Of a stretch of 64,000 bases of DNA, positions 52,267 to 61,909 are shown in pieces (within the stretch, counting starts at the first letter, position 1; each line of letters begins with the position of its first letter). Origin of the DNA: an uncultured Bacteroidales bacterium (lineage in GTDB: Bacteria; Bacteroidota; Bacteroidia; Bacteroidales; Paludibacteraceae); assembly GCA_902769535.1 (NCBI GenBank), contig CACXPH010000002.1:1-64000 (forward strand), in the 5' to 3' direction. The notes beneath the pieces were generated by a model. It was not told the DNA's origin, did not search any database, and was given only the letters and a program-made list of their open reading frames with translations. The position numbers and the translations under genes were made by a program.

Positions 52267-54198
52267 ATGAATACCAATTTTGGATTTGTACGTGTAGCGG
52301 CGGCAGTGCCTACGATGAAGGTGGCAGATTGCCGTTACAACGCCGAGCAGATACGCGCTCAGATCGATGAGGCGATCGAGGAAGGCGTGGAAGTGATCTG
52401 TTTTCCGGAACTGAGTCTGACGGGTTATACCTGTGCCGATCTGTTCTTTACGCAGACCTTGCAGCAGAGCTGCATGCGTGAGCTCGAAGCCCTGTGTGAC
52501 TACACCCGCGGCAAGGCAATCATTGTCTTGGTGGGTGCGCCGCTCAAGGTGGACAACGACCTGTTCAACTGCGCGTTCGTCATGACGGACGGCGAAGTGA
52601 TGGGTGTAGTGCCGAAGATCAACCTGCCGAACACCGGTGAGTTCTACGAGAAACGCTGGTTCACGTCCGGTCGTGCTGCACGTGAGTTCACACCCGGTGG
52701 AGTGGCACCGCGTATCCCGAAGATAGAGATCTGGAGCGGCGAAGTGCCCTTCGGAACCGACCTGCTCTTCTCGACGCGTAACTATACCTTTGGTATAGAG
52801 ATCTGTGAGGACCTCTGGTCTCCGCTGCCGCCTTCGACCCAACTGGCTATCCAAGGCGCGGAGTTGATCTTCAACCTCTCCAGCTCGAACTGCGTCATCG
52901 GTAAGCATATCTTCCGCAAACAGATGATCAAGCAGCAGAGTGCCCGCGTGCACTGCGGCTATATATACACCTCGTCCGGCGTAGGTGAGTCCACGACCGA
53001 CGTTGTCTTCTCCGGCAGTACATATATCGCGGAAAACGGAGATATATTGACGATAGGAGAGCGTTTCCAACGGGAGAGCACGATGATCATTCAGGAGATT
53101 GATGTCGAGCGTCTGCGTACCGACCGGCAACGTAACACCAACTTCACCAAGGACAAAACCGGTCATTACCGTCATATTAACGTGGCGCCTATCGAGCGTG
53201 AGGAGGAGTTTACCGAACCGGTTCACCGTACGTTCTCTCCGCTGCCGTTCTTGCCGAAGAAAGGCAAAGAAGACCAGTACTGCATGGATGTGTTCTCGAT
53301 CCAGACGAGTGCGCTCGCACGTCGCTGGGAGCACACACATGCTCAGACGCTGGAGGTGGGAATCTCCGGTGGCTTGGACAGTACGCTCGCGCTCTTAGTG
53401 TGCGTACAGACTGCCGATATGTTAGGCTACGACCGCAGCCGCATCGTAGGTGTGACCATGCCGGGCTTCGGCACCAGCGACCGCACCTACCAAAATGCAC
53501 TCCAACTCATGGAGGAACTCGGCGTGACGCATCGCGAGATATCTATCTGCGAGACGACCACCCAACACCTCAATGATATTTCGCATAACATGGACGTCCA
53601 TGACGCGACCTACGAGAACGCGCAGGCGCGTGTCCGCACGCTTATCCTCATGGATCTGGCCAACGAACTGAACGGAATCGTGGTCGGTACGGGTGACTTG
53701 AGTGAGTTAGCCCTCGGTTGGTGCACCTACAACGGCGATCAGATGTCCATGTACGGCGTCAATGCCGGTATTCCCAAGACCCTCGTCAAGTACCTCGTCC
53801 AATATGCGGCGGAGAACATGTACAGCGAACCGCTACGTAGTATTCTGCTGGATGTCGTTGAGACACCGGTATCGCCGGAACTGCTGCCGACAGACGAGAA
53901 TGGACAGATCGTACAGAAGACCGAAGATAAGGTCGGTCCGTACGAACTGCATGATTTCTTCCTCTATTACTTCCTGCGTTTCGGTTTCACCCGCGAGAAG
54001 ATCAAATACATGGCTTGCCAGGCCTTTGAGGATCAGTACGACGAGGCGACTATCGACAAATGGTTATCGACCTTCATGCGCCGTTTCTGCACGCAGCAGT
54101 TCAAGCGCAGCGCCATGCCGGACGGTCCTAAAGTAGTAAGTGTTTCATTAAGCCCACGAGGCGATTGGAGAATGCCAAGCGATGCGAGTTGTATCTAA
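52267..54198 (+). CDS. nadE: Glutamine-dependent NAD+ synthase
   Basis: NadE makes NAD+ from nicotinate adenine dinucleotide, using ammonia released from glutamine. The 643-aa two-domain protein has a nitrilase-type glutaminase with Glu in [15 protein letters not shown] near residue 46, Lys in VPKINLPN and Cys in EICEDLW near 178. A C-terminal synthetase has the PP-loop [12 protein letters not shown] near 363 and [12 protein letters not shown] near 475. Its 3' end overlaps murB by 17 bases. Confidence 0.95.
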   Translation: MNTNFGFVRVAAAVPTMKVADCRYNAEQIRAQIDEAIEEGVEVICFPELSLTGYTCADLFFTQTLQQSCMRELEALCDYTRGKAIIVLVGAPLKVDNDLFNCAFVMTDGEVMGVVPKINLPNTGEFYEKRWFTSGRAAREFTPGGVAPRIPKIEIWSGEVPFGTDLLFSTRNYTFGIEICEDLWSPLPPSTQLAIQGAELIFNLSSSNCVIGKHIFRKQMIKQQSARVHCGYIYTSSGVGESTTDVVFSGSTYIAENGDILTIGERFQRESTMIIQEIDVERLRTDRQRNTNFTKDKTGHYRHINVAPIEREEEFTEPVHRTFSPLPFLPKKGKEDQYCMDVFSIQTSALARRWEHTHAQTLEVGISGGLDSTLALLVCVQTADMLGYDRSRIVGVTMPGFGTSDRTYQNALQLMEELGVTHREISICETTTQHLNDISHNMDVHDATYENAQARVRTLILMDLANELNGIVVGTGDLSELALGWCTYNGDQMSMYGVNAGIPKTLVKYLVQYAAENMYSEPLRSILLDVVETPVSPELLPTDENGQIVQKTEDKVGPYELHDFFLYYFLRFGFTREKIKYMACQAFEDQYDEATIDKWLSTFMRRFCTQQFKRSAMPDGPKVVSVSLSPRGDWRMPSDASCI

Positions 54199-55111
54199 TA
54201 TATCTCTTCTTCCGTATAACACCTTCGGTCTCGATGCCAAGGCGAAGATTTTTGCCGAGTACTATTCGGTGGATGAACTGCGTGAACTGCTGACCAAGTA
54301 CCGCGGCGAGAAGATCCTGCATATAGGCCAGGGTTCGAACCTCTTGTTCACCCAAGATTTTGACGGTGTGATACTTCACTCCGGCATGGCGCGTGCCCGT
54401 TTTCTCGATGACGAGACGGTAGAGGCGCAGAGTGGTCTGCGTTTGGATGATCTGATTGCTCAACTGACCGATATGTGTTACTGCGGCATGGAGAAACTGA
54501 GCCTCATTCCCGGCGAAGTCGGTGCGTCCGCCGTACAGAACGTCGGCGCGTACGGCGTGGAAGCCAAAGATGTCATTGTGTCCGTCAAGACCCTCAACGT
54601 AGAGACGCTCGAAGAGCGCATTTTTACCAACGCAGAGTGCCGCTTCGGTTATCGCGACAGTGCCTTCAAGCACGAACTGAAAGGCAAGTATATCGTCACG
54701 TCCGTCATTTATCACGTGAGCAAAGGTGATGCCACCAAGACCCGCGAAGAGATCATCGAGACGCGTAACGGTAAGTTACCGAAAGTAGGTGAAGTGGGTT
54801 CGGCCGGTTCGTTCTTCATGAACCCCTTTGTGCCGGAAGAGCAAGCGAATGAACTGCTCCAACGCTATCCTGAAATGCCGCATTTCCCGAGTCCGCAAGG
54901 CGTGAAGATTCCTGCTGCATGGCTTATCGAACAGTGCGGATGGAAAGGCAAAACACTCGGCGGTGCACAGGTCTGGCCGAAACAGGCGCTGGTCATCGTC
55001 AATGCGAATAACGCCAAGGCCCAAGATATTATAGATTTAGCCGCGGCAATCAGTAAGAGCGTCAAAGAGACATTTAATATAACCATTTCACCAGAGGTGA
55101 ATTACATCTGA
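54182..55111 (+). CDS. murB: UDP-N-acetylenolpyruvoylglucosamine reductase MurB
   Basis: MurB reduces the product of MurA to UDP-MurNAc with NADPH and FAD. The 309-aa protein shows YNTFGLDAKA near residue 12, the FAD motif GQGSNLLF near 49, SLIPGEVGASAVQNVGAYG near 107, and GSAGSFFMNP near 202 with the catalytic Ser. It is followed by murA through a 32-base gap filled by heptamers, so consecutive enzymes of the pathway are paired. Confidence 0.95.
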   Translation: MRVVSNISLLPYNTFGLDAKAKIFAEYYSVDELRELLTKYRGEKILHIGQGSNLLFTQDFDGVILHSGMARARFLDDETVEAQSGLRLDDLIAQLTDMCYCGMEKLSLIPGEVGASAVQNVGAYGVEAKDVIVSVKTLNVETLEERIFTNAECRFGYRDSAFKHELKGKYIVTSVIYHVSKGDATKTREEIIETRNGKLPKVGEVGSAGSFFMNPFVPEEQANELLQRYPEMPHFPSPQGVKIPAAWLIEQCGWKGKTLGGAQVWPKQALVIVNANNAKAQDIIDLAAAISKSVKETFNITISPEVNYI

Positions 55112-55140
55112 AAACTGAAAACTGAATACTGAATACTGAA
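55106..55140 (+). repeat. Tandem array, five heptamers (AACTGAA/TACTGAA)
   Basis: Five near-perfect units start two codons before the murB end and stop three bases before the murA ATG. This is one of the clearest arrays. Confidence 0.9.
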
Positions 55141-55143
55141 ATT

Positions 55144-56451
55144 ATGGCTGCATTTATCGTAGAAGGAGGACATAAACTGCATGGTTCGATCACACCGCAG
55201 GGCGCTAAGAACGAGGCGCTGCAGGTACTCTGTGCCGTGTTGCTAACCCAAGAGACGGTGGTCATCAACAACCTGCCGAATATCTTGGACGTGAACAACC
55301 TCATTGACCTGCTGGCATCGATCGGTGTGCGGGTGGAGAAACTCAGTAAGGGCACCTATGCCTTCACGGCACGTGAACTCGACACCGCATATCTGCAGAG
55401 TAAGGACTTCCTCAAGAAATGCAATAAACTGCGTGGCTCGGTCATGCTCATCGGTCCGCTCTTGGCGCGACTTGGTGCGGTGACCTATGCCAAACCCGGA
55501 GGCGATAAGATCGGTCGCCGTCGTCTGGATACCCATTTCCAGGGCATGGTGAACCTCGGTGCAACCTTCCGCTACGACCAGGACTTACTGGCTTACCGTT
55601 TTGAAGGCAAACACCTCAAAGGCACGTACATGCTGCTTGACGAGGCATCTGTGACCGGAACGGCGAACATCATCATGGCGTCCGTCCTTGCCGAAGGTAC
55701 GACTACCATCTATAACGCCGCTTGCGAACCCTACTTGCAGCAACTCTGCAAGCTCCTCAATGCCATGGGTGCGAAAATCAGCGGAGTAGGATCTAACCTG
55801 CTGACCATCGAAGGAGTCAAGACCCTGCACGGCGCACAGCACACGCTCCTGCCGGATATGATCGAGGTGGGTTCGTTCATCGGCATGGCGGCTATCACGG
55901 GTTCGGAACTGCGTATCTGCCATGTAGGTTACAAAGACCTGGGAATCATCCCGGACGCGTTCCGTCGCCTCGGTATCCGTATTGATGTCGAAGGCGATGA
56001 TATCATCGTGCCGGCTCAAGATCATTACCAGATAGACTCTTTCTTAGACGGTTCGATCCTCACCGTCGCCGACGCTCCTTGGCCGGGACTGACGCCGGAC
56101 TTGCTGTCTGTCATTCTGGTGGTAGCTACGCAAGCACGCGGTTCGGTGCTCATCCATCAGAAGATGTTCGAGTCCCGTCTGTTCTTCGTGGATAACTTGT
56201 TATCCATGGGTGCGCAGATTATCCTCTGCGACCCGCACAGAGCGGTGGTTATCGGTCATGACCACACGCGCCAACTCAAGCATAACAACATGACCAGCCC
56301 GGATATCCGTGCGGGTATCGCCATGCTGATTGCCGCCATGAGTGCCGAAGGAACGAGCAAGATCGATCACATCGACCAGATCGACCGTGGTTACGAAAAT
56401 ATAGAGGAGCGTTTGAATGCGATAGGCGCACATATAACACGAGAAGAATGA
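55144..56451 (+). CDS. murA: UDP-N-acetylglucosamine 1-carboxyvinyltransferase MurA
   Basis: MurA transfers enolpyruvate to UDP-GlcNAc, the first step of peptidoglycan synthesis. The 435-aa protein begins with GGHKLHGSITPQGAKNEAL (Lys and Asn of the active site) and contains the mobile loop at about 116-130. There the usual PGGC-IG-RP becomes PGGDKIGRR, so the Cys targeted by fosfomycin is Asp121. Such an Asp is known to leave the enzyme active but insensitive to fosfomycin. The gene overlaps the next by four bases. Confidence 0.95.
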   Translation: MAAFIVEGGHKLHGSITPQGAKNEALQVLCAVLLTQETVVINNLPNILDVNNLIDLLASIGVRVEKLSKGTYAFTARELDTAYLQSKDFLKKCNKLRGSVMLIGPLLARLGAVTYAKPGGDKIGRRRLDTHFQGMVNLGATFRYDQDLLAYRFEGKHLKGTYMLLDEASVTGTANIIMASVLAEGTTTIYNAACEPYLQQLCKLLNAMGAKISGVGSNLLTIEGVKTLHGAQHTLLPDMIEVGSFIGMAAITGSELRICHVGYKDLGIIPDAFRRLGIRIDVEGDDIIVPAQDHYQIDSFLDGSILTVADAPWPGLTPDLLSVILVVATQARGSVLIHQKMFESRLFFVDNLLSMGAQIILCDPHRAVVIGHDHTRQLKHNNMTSPDIRAGIAMLIAAMSAEGTSKIDHIDQIDRGYENIEERLNAIGAHITREE

Positions 56452-58082
56452 AAAGATTTTTAACGATATTATTAGTGCTCATACCGCTCTTTGCTGCAGC
56501 CGAACTGGTGCAGCCCGTCACATGGAGCGGAGAAGAAGTAGGTGATAGTGTGCGCCTGAAAGCAGCGATCGAAGAGGGCTGGCACATGACGATTATTGAG
56601 TTCGGCGAGCGGGAGTTTGACCAGGAGTTTACGGATGAGTTCACGTTGACGGTAGCCAAAACAGACTTGTCTCCTATCCGTTTCAACGCCTGCGACGATA
56701 AGATGTGTACCGCGCCGGAGATTTGGGAATACACGGTCGAGGAAGAAGACTGTGGATGTGATACGTTCTGTATGCTACCTACGTGTTGTGGAGGCATCGT
56801 GTCCTCAGAAACAGTCTTATCGCTCCTATGGATCTTCATCTTAGGCTTCCTCGGTGGCCTATTAGCCATCTTCACGCCTTGCGTTTGGCCGATTATACCG
56901 ATGACGGTGTCGTTCTTCCTCAAGAAAGGCGGTGGTAAACGGGACGCCATCTTGTACGGTCTGAGCATCATTATCTTATACGTCGGTTTAGGTCTGTTAG
57001 TCACGATCCTTTTCGGTGCGTCGGCACTGAACGAACTGAGTACCAACGCGGTAGTGAATATCTTCTTCTTCCTGCTGTTGGTAGTCTTTGCGCTCTCGTT
57101 CTTTGGCCTGTTTGAAATAACCCTTCCTGATTCTTGGTCCACAGCCCTCGACAACAAAGCCCGTACCACAAGAGGCTTCTTAAGTATCCTATTCATGGCC
57201 TTCACGCTGGTCATTGTGTCCTTCTCCTGCACCGCACCGATCATCGGCACGCTGCTCGTAGAAGCAGCCGGTAAGTCGCTCTTAGCGCCGACACTCGGCA
57301 TGTTGGGCTTTGCTGTTGCCTTGGCTCTGCCGTTCTCGCTGTTTGCTATGTTCCCGCAGTGGCTCAAACAGGCACCTAAGTCCGGCGACTGGATGACCTC
57401 GTTCAAAGTGGTGCTGGCTTTCCTTGAATTGGCCCTCTCGCTCAAGTTCCTGAGCGTGGCAGATCTCGCTTACGGATGGAATATACTGCCGCGCTGGCTC
57501 TTCCTTGTTATCTGGATCGCATGTTTTGCAGGAATTGGTATCTACCTCTTGTGGAACATACGGAACGTCAGCATGACGCGTAAGATCATTCGCCTAGCGG
57601 TTATCATCCCATCATTTGTCTTTGCCGGATATCTTGTTCCCGGTCTATGGGGTGCACCTGTCAAGGCTGTCTCCGCCTTTGCTCCGCCTATGCCTATTGA
57701 AGGTCGTGAGATCTTCCATGACTACGACGAAGGCCTTGCTTACGCCCGTCAGGAAGGCAAACCTGTCATTATTGACTTTACCGGTTACGGCTGTGTCAAC
57801 TGCCGTAAGATGGAGGCGTATGTGCTGACGGATGATAGCGTCAAGGCACGTTTGGATAACTATGTGTTCATCGAACTCTTCGTAGATGACCGGAGAGTCT
57901 CCGGAGACGGAAATGCGCGAGGCGAGTCCACAGGCGAGAAGAACAGTCGCATCCAGCGGGAACAGTTCGGCTCGAATGCGCAGCCGTACTACGTGCAACT
58001 GGACGCGTACGGGCATCAAGTCGCTGAACCGATGGCGTTTACGACGGACCCAAATGAGTTTATTAACTGGTTACAATACTAA
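56448..58082 (+). CDS. dsbD: DsbD-type thiol:disulfide interchange protein
   Basis: DsbD carries reducing power from cytoplasmic thioredoxin across the inner membrane. The 544-aa protein has a signal peptide, a short N-terminal domain with cysteines (ACDDKMC near residue 83 and a CGC-C cluster near 104), eight hydrophobic helices with FTPCVWPIIPM near 141 and FSCTAPI near 262, and a C-terminal thioredoxin-like domain with GYGCVNCRKM near 443. It is four bases overlapped with murA. The Cys spacing CVNC fits a DsbD gamma domain. Confidence 0.92.
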   Translation: MKRFLTILLVLIPLFAAAELVQPVTWSGEEVGDSVRLKAAIEEGWHMTIIEFGEREFDQEFTDEFTLTVAKTDLSPIRFNACDDKMCTAPEIWEYTVEEEDCGCDTFCMLPTCCGGIVSSETVLSLLWIFILGFLGGLLAIFTPCVWPIIPMTVSFFLKKGGGKRDAILYGLSIIILYVGLGLLVTILFGASALNELSTNAVVNIFFFLLLVVFALSFFGLFEITLPDSWSTALDNKARTTRGFLSILFMAFTLVIVSFSCTAPIIGTLLVEAAGKSLLAPTLGMLGFAVALALPFSLFAMFPQWLKQAPKSGDWMTSFKVVLAFLELALSLKFLSVADLAYGWNILPRWLFLVIWIACFAGIGIYLLWNIRNVSMTRKIIRLAVIIPSFVFAGYLVPGLWGAPVKAVSAFAPPMPIEGREIFHDYDEGLAYARQEGKPVIIDFTGYGCVNCRKMEAYVLTDDSVKARLDNYVFIELFVDDRRVSGDGNARGESTGEKNSRIQREQFGSNAQPYYVQLDAYGHQVAEPMAFTTDPNEFINWLQY

Positions 58083-58087
58083 ACTAT

Positions 58088-60433
58088 ATGAAAAAATATC
58101 TACTTTTGTTATTTTCACTTATTATTAGTGCAAATTCGCTCTTCGCTGAGATCATTAAGATTGACGGCTTGTATTATTCTTTAGGCTCGACCACGGCAAC
58201 CGTAGTGGCAGATCAGAGTTCGGATAAGTCCGTCTATTCGGCTTACACCTCGGTCACTATCCCTGCGTCGGTAACGTGGAATAACTACGAATACCCTGTG
58301 ACATCTATCGGATCGAATGCGTTTAAGAACTGTACCAACTTGCAGTCGGCTGTTTTGCCCAACTCGCTCACCATCATTGGAACTAGTGCGTTTGAGAGTT
58401 GCTCCAATCTACAGACGGTGAATATCCCTTCATCCGTTACGGCCATCAACACAGACGCGTTCTATTACTGCTCGAAGTTGGCCGGCATTGACCTGCCGGA
58501 AGGGCTTTTGACCATCGGTCAACGTGCTTTCTATCATTGTAACCTCACCTCCATCACCGTTCCGAGTACCGTTACCTCAGTGAGTAATGCCGCGTTCAAG
58601 GATAATCCGACTACAACGGTTGTCTGGAAACCTGTGACCTGTACGGTCGGTACGGACGATTATGCTCCGTTCTACAGCACGAGTTCCAAAGTGACCTCTT
58701 TTACATTCGGTCCGAACGTAGAGCTGGTTCCTGCATATATCTGCAAGAACATGAGCAAACTGGACACCGTTGTACTGCCTCCGTCTGTGTCTAGACTTGG
58801 TCAAAACGCCTTCCAATATTGTACTTCGCTTAAGTCGATTAACCTGCCGGTGACGCAAAAGACGCTGCCGCAGAGTTTCTTTGAGGGCTGTACATCATTG
58901 GAGTCGATCGAACTGCCGGCAACCTTGACTACTATCAGCACGGATGTGTTCTACGGTTGCTCCAAACTGGCCAATGTGAATCTGCATGAGGGAATAACAA
59001 CGATTGGTCTGCGTGCTTTCTTTAATTGTAAGCTGAGTGAAGTGACGATTCCGAGTACGGTGACTTCGATTGGAAATGGCGCCTTCAAAGGCAATCCGCT
59101 GACATCGGTTGTATGGAAACCAGCAGAGTGTTCGATAGGTACGGATGACTCAGCGCCGTTCTACAGCACTAGCTCGCAGATTACCTCTTTCGTCTTTGGT
59201 GACAGCGTGCAAACGGTACCGTCCTATCTATGCAAACACATGAGCAAATTGGATACCGTTGTGCTTCCCCCATCAGTTAAGTCGCTTGGCCAATATGCGT
59301 TCCAGTACTGTACCTCGCTTAAATCCATCAACTTGCCTGTGACGCAGAAGACGTTGCCGCAAAGCTTCCTAGAGGGATGTACATCGTTGGAGACCATTGT
59401 GTTGCCAGCCACACTGACTACTATCAGCACGGATGTGTTCTATGGTTGCTCCAAACTGGCCAATGTGAATCTGCATGAGGGAATAACAACGATTGGTCTG
59501 CGTGCTTTCTATAATTGTAAGCTGAGTGAAGTGACGATTCCGAGTACGGTGACTTCGATTGGAAATGGCGCCTTCAAAGGCAATCCGCTGACATCGGTTG
59601 TATGGAAGCCAGCAGAGTGTTCGATAGGTACGGATGATTCCGCACCATTCTATAACACAAACTCGCAAATCACGTCCTTTGTGTTTGGCGATAGTGTTCG
59701 GATTATTCCGTCATATCTATGTAAATACATGAACAAACTGGATACGATTGTTATTCCCAAGACGGTAACCAGTATTGGTCAGAGTGCGTTCATGTACTGC
59801 ACAAATCTAAAAGCGATGGAGTTCCCAAAAGGCATCAAGACCGTTGCTACCAGTGTGCTGGAAGGTTGTACGGCTTTACAGTCAGTTGTTATCCCAAGTA
59901 CTGTCACAACTATCAATCAAGACGCGTTCTATGGCTGTTCGGGCTTGCAGTCTATTCATAACTACGCTTTCACGCCGCAGACAATAACAGAACGCGCCGT
60001 GTATAACGTGAACAAATCCACCTGTATTCTGTATGTGCCGATGGATTACATTGATTTGTATCAGGAAGCTAATGTATGGAAAGACTTTCTCAATATCATC
60101 GGTGTTGCAACGGACTTGCAATTTGAGGATCAGATCGTCAATGTAACCTATCTCAAGGCTGATAGCACGCTGCATTATATGGAAGCGCAGAATTGGGAGA
60201 TCCCGCATGCGCCGCGTATCGATGGTTTCACGTTCCTCAAATGGCAAGTACAAGCAGGCGATCTGGCTGACGGCATCCTGCTGGTGGCTGTCTATGAGGC
60301 GAAACAAGGCACGGACGCACAGGAGGTCTATGTCAATCCCGCCAACAAAGCACAAAAACTCATCCGTAACGGAAATGTGTATATCCTCAGCGATGATCAG
60401 GTATATACCATCACAGGAAAAAGACTAAAATAA
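58088..60433 (+). CDS. BspA-like leucine-rich repeat surface protein, 781 aa
   Basis: After a signal peptide (MKKYLLLLFSLIISANSLFA) come many LRR_5 units of about 23 residues. They are organised in a larger unit of 163 residues with three copies (about residues 120-660), two of them nearly identical at the DNA level. A short beta domain (about 680-740) and the shared tail (LIRNGNVYILSD, VYTITGKRLK) finish it. It should be exposed on the cell surface and bind an unknown ligand. It starts six bases after dsbD. Confidence 0.88.
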   Translation: MKKYLLLLFSLIISANSLFAEIIKIDGLYYSLGSTTATVVADQSSDKSVYSAYTSVTIPASVTWNNYEYPVTSIGSNAFKNCTNLQSAVLPNSLTIIGTSAFESCSNLQTVNIPSSVTAINTDAFYYCSKLAGIDLPEGLLTIGQRAFYHCNLTSITVPSTVTSVSNAAFKDNPTTTVVWKPVTCTVGTDDYAPFYSTSSKVTSFTFGPNVELVPAYICKNMSKLDTVVLPPSVSRLGQNAFQYCTSLKSINLPVTQKTLPQSFFEGCTSLESIELPATLTTISTDVFYGCSKLANVNLHEGITTIGLRAFFNCKLSEVTIPSTVTSIGNGAFKGNPLTSVVWKPAECSIGTDDSAPFYSTSSQITSFVFGDSVQTVPSYLCKHMSKLDTVVLPPSVKSLGQYAFQYCTSLKSINLPVTQKTLPQSFLEGCTSLETIVLPATLTTISTDVFYGCSKLANVNLHEGITTIGLRAFYNCKLSEVTIPSTVTSIGNGAFKGNPLTSVVWKPAECSIGTDDSAPFYNTNSQITSFVFGDSVRIIPSYLCKYMNKLDTIVIPKTVTSIGQSAFMYCTNLKAMEFPKGIKTVATSVLEGCTALQSVVIPSTVTTINQDAFYGCSGLQSIHNYAFTPQTITERAVYNVNKSTCILYVPMDYIDLYQEANVWKDFLNIIGVATDLQFEDQIVNVTYLKADSTLHYMEAQNWEIPHAPRIDGFTFLKWQVQAGDLADGILLVAVYEAKQGTDAQEVYVNPANKAQKLIRNGNVYILSDDQVYTITGKRLK
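58926..59649 (+). repeat. Internal 489-bp duplication in the BspA-like gene
   Basis: 58926-59160 matches 59415-59649 with only a few mismatches, an offset of 489 bases or 163 codons. The equal frame and high identity suggest a recent duplication, or ongoing exchange, of one super-repeat. Confidence 0.85.
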
Positions 60434-60440
60434 TTGCACT

Positions 60441-61232
60441 ATGATCAATCATAAATCACAAACTACCACTCGTAAATCCTACGACACCAAACGTCCGCCG
60501 GAGAAAGAGATGATCTTCGGTATTCGTGCGGTTATAGAAGCCATTGATGCCGGCAAAGTGCTGGACAAAGTCCTCATCCGTCGCGACATGAGTTCGGCTA
60601 TCGGTCGTGAACTGCTGCTTAAACTCGAAGGCACGGGCACGCAGATACAACGTGTACCGGTGGAGAAACTCAACCAGTTCACGGACAAGAACCACCAAGG
60701 TGTCATTGCTTTCCTCAGTCCGATCGAATTTACGCCGTTGGATAGTTTAGTGGCTTCGCTGTATGATGAAGGCAAGGTACCTCTGTTAATGCTCTTGGAC
60801 GGTGTGACGGATGTACGTAACTTTGGAGCGATTGCTCGTACATGCGTGTGTGCAGGCGTTCACGCGCTTATTATAGGTACGCGCGGAAGTGCCGCTATCA
60901 ACGGTGATGCCGTCAAGGCTTCAGCCGGCGCACTGCACAGTCTGCCTATCTGCAAGGTGGAGAACCTGCAAAACGCGTTGACATATCTGCGTGACAGCGG
61001 TTTGCGTATCGTCGCTGCTACCGAACATACAGACCGTAACTACACCGAGGTGGATTTGACCGTACCGACTTGTATCGTCATGGGTTCGGAAGAGAAGGGT
61101 ATCTACGAAGAGAACCTCAAACTCTGTACGGACCAAGTGCGCCTGCCTATGACTGGTGTCATTGAGAGTCTCAACGTGAGCGTAGCTGCCGGTGTGTTCA
61201 TCTACGAAGCCGTACGGCAAAGAGGCTTATGA
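60441..61232 (+). CDS. rlmB: 23S rRNA (guanosine-2'-O-)-methyltransferase RlmB / TrmH family
   Basis: The enzyme methylates a ribose in 23S rRNA with S-adenosylmethionine. The SPOUT protein has the substrate-binding N-domain MIFGIRAVIEA and then the knot motifs NFGAIARTC near residue 130, VMGSEEKGI near 213 and LPMTGVIESLNVSVAAGVF near 232. The start is either 60441, with a 23-residue extension made of heptamer repeats, or ATG 60510, which matches the usual family start. The latter would put the array in the intergenic gap. Its end overlaps the RluA-type gene by four bases. Confidence 0.88.
   Translation: MINHKSQTTTRKSYDTKRPPEKEMIFGIRAVIEAIDAGKVLDKVLIRRDMSSAIGRELLLKLEGTGTQIQRVPVEKLNQFTDKNHQGVIAFLSPIEFTPLDSLVASLYDEGKVPLLMLLDGVTDVRNFGAIARTCVCAGVHALIIGTRGSAAINGDAVKASAGALHSLPICKVENLQNALTYLRDSGLRIVAATEHTDRNYTEVDLTVPTCIVMGSEEKGIYEENLKLCTDQVRLPMTGVIESLNVSVAAGVFIYEAVRQRGL
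60444..60478 (+). repeat. Tandem array, five heptamers (NNNANTC, e.g. ATAAATC)
   Basis: Five degenerate units begin right after the ATG at 60441 and would encode NHKSQTTTRKS if that start is used. If translation starts at 60510 the array is a leader spacer. Confidence 0.65.
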
Positions 61233-61909
61233 CTGTTCTCTACGAAGACAACCATATAATTGCTGTCAACAAGACCTGCAACGAGATCGTGCAAGGCGAT
61301 AAGACCGGCGACACACCTCTGAGCGAAACCGTCAAGGCGTATATCAAAGCCAAGTATAACAAGCCCGGCGAGGTGTTCTTGGGTGTGACGCACCGTCTCG
61401 ATCGTCCGACGAGCGGGGTAGTGCTCTTCGCTCGAACGAGCAAAGCCCTTACGCGTCTCAATGAGATGTTTAAATCGCACGAGCAGATCAAAAAGACTTA
61501 TTGGACTATCGTACAAGGTGCACCAAAAGTACCGGAAGCACGCCTTGAAAACTGGTTGATTCGTAATGAAGCGCAGAACAAATCATACATCGCAAAACCG
61601 AATGCCAATAATGCGAAGAGGGCTATTTTGGAATACCATACACTTGTTCGCGGAGAAAACTACACGCTTTTGGAAGTTAATCTGGAGACCGGACGGCACC
61701 ATCAGATACGCTGTCAGTTGGCAGCTATCGGTTGTCCGGTGAAGGGCGATTTGAAATATGGCGCCAAGCGCTCGAACCCCGACGGAGGTATCTGTCTGCA
61801 TGCCCGACAAATAGAATTTATTCATCCTGTAAGTAAACAACCTGTATGTATCACCGCACCCGTACCGGACGATTCCTTATGGCAGCAATTTGTTGCCTTG
61901 GTTCACTAA
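61229..61909 (+). CDS. RluA family pseudouridine synthase
   Basis: The enzyme isomerises uridine to pseudouridine in rRNA or tRNA. The 226-aa protein lacks an S4 domain and shows THRLDRPTSGVVLFA with catalytic Asp58, the KTYW strand, and the RxHQIR-like GRHHQIRCQLA near 157 with GDLKYGA near 175. It overlaps rlmB by four bases, forming an RNA-modification pair. The target base cannot be told. Its stop lies in the heptamer array at 61906, inside the start of the pectate lyase gene. Confidence 0.88.
   Translation: MTVLYEDNHIIAVNKTCNEIVQGDKTGDTPLSETVKAYIKAKYNKPGEVFLGVTHRLDRPTSGVVLFARTSKALTRLNEMFKSHEQIKKTYWTIVQGAPKVPEARLENWLIRNEAQNKSYIAKPNANNAKRAILEYHTLVRGENYTLLEVNLETGRHHQIRCQLAAIGCPVKGDLKYGAKRSNPDGGICLHARQIEFIHPVSKQPVCITAPVPDDSLWQQFVALVH

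Noticed and set aside
58926..59649. Assembly artefact as the cause of the BspA duplication
   Set aside because: The copies differ by scattered substitutions and a third diverged copy exists, so a true biological repeat is more likely, though collapse or expansion of copies cannot be excluded.
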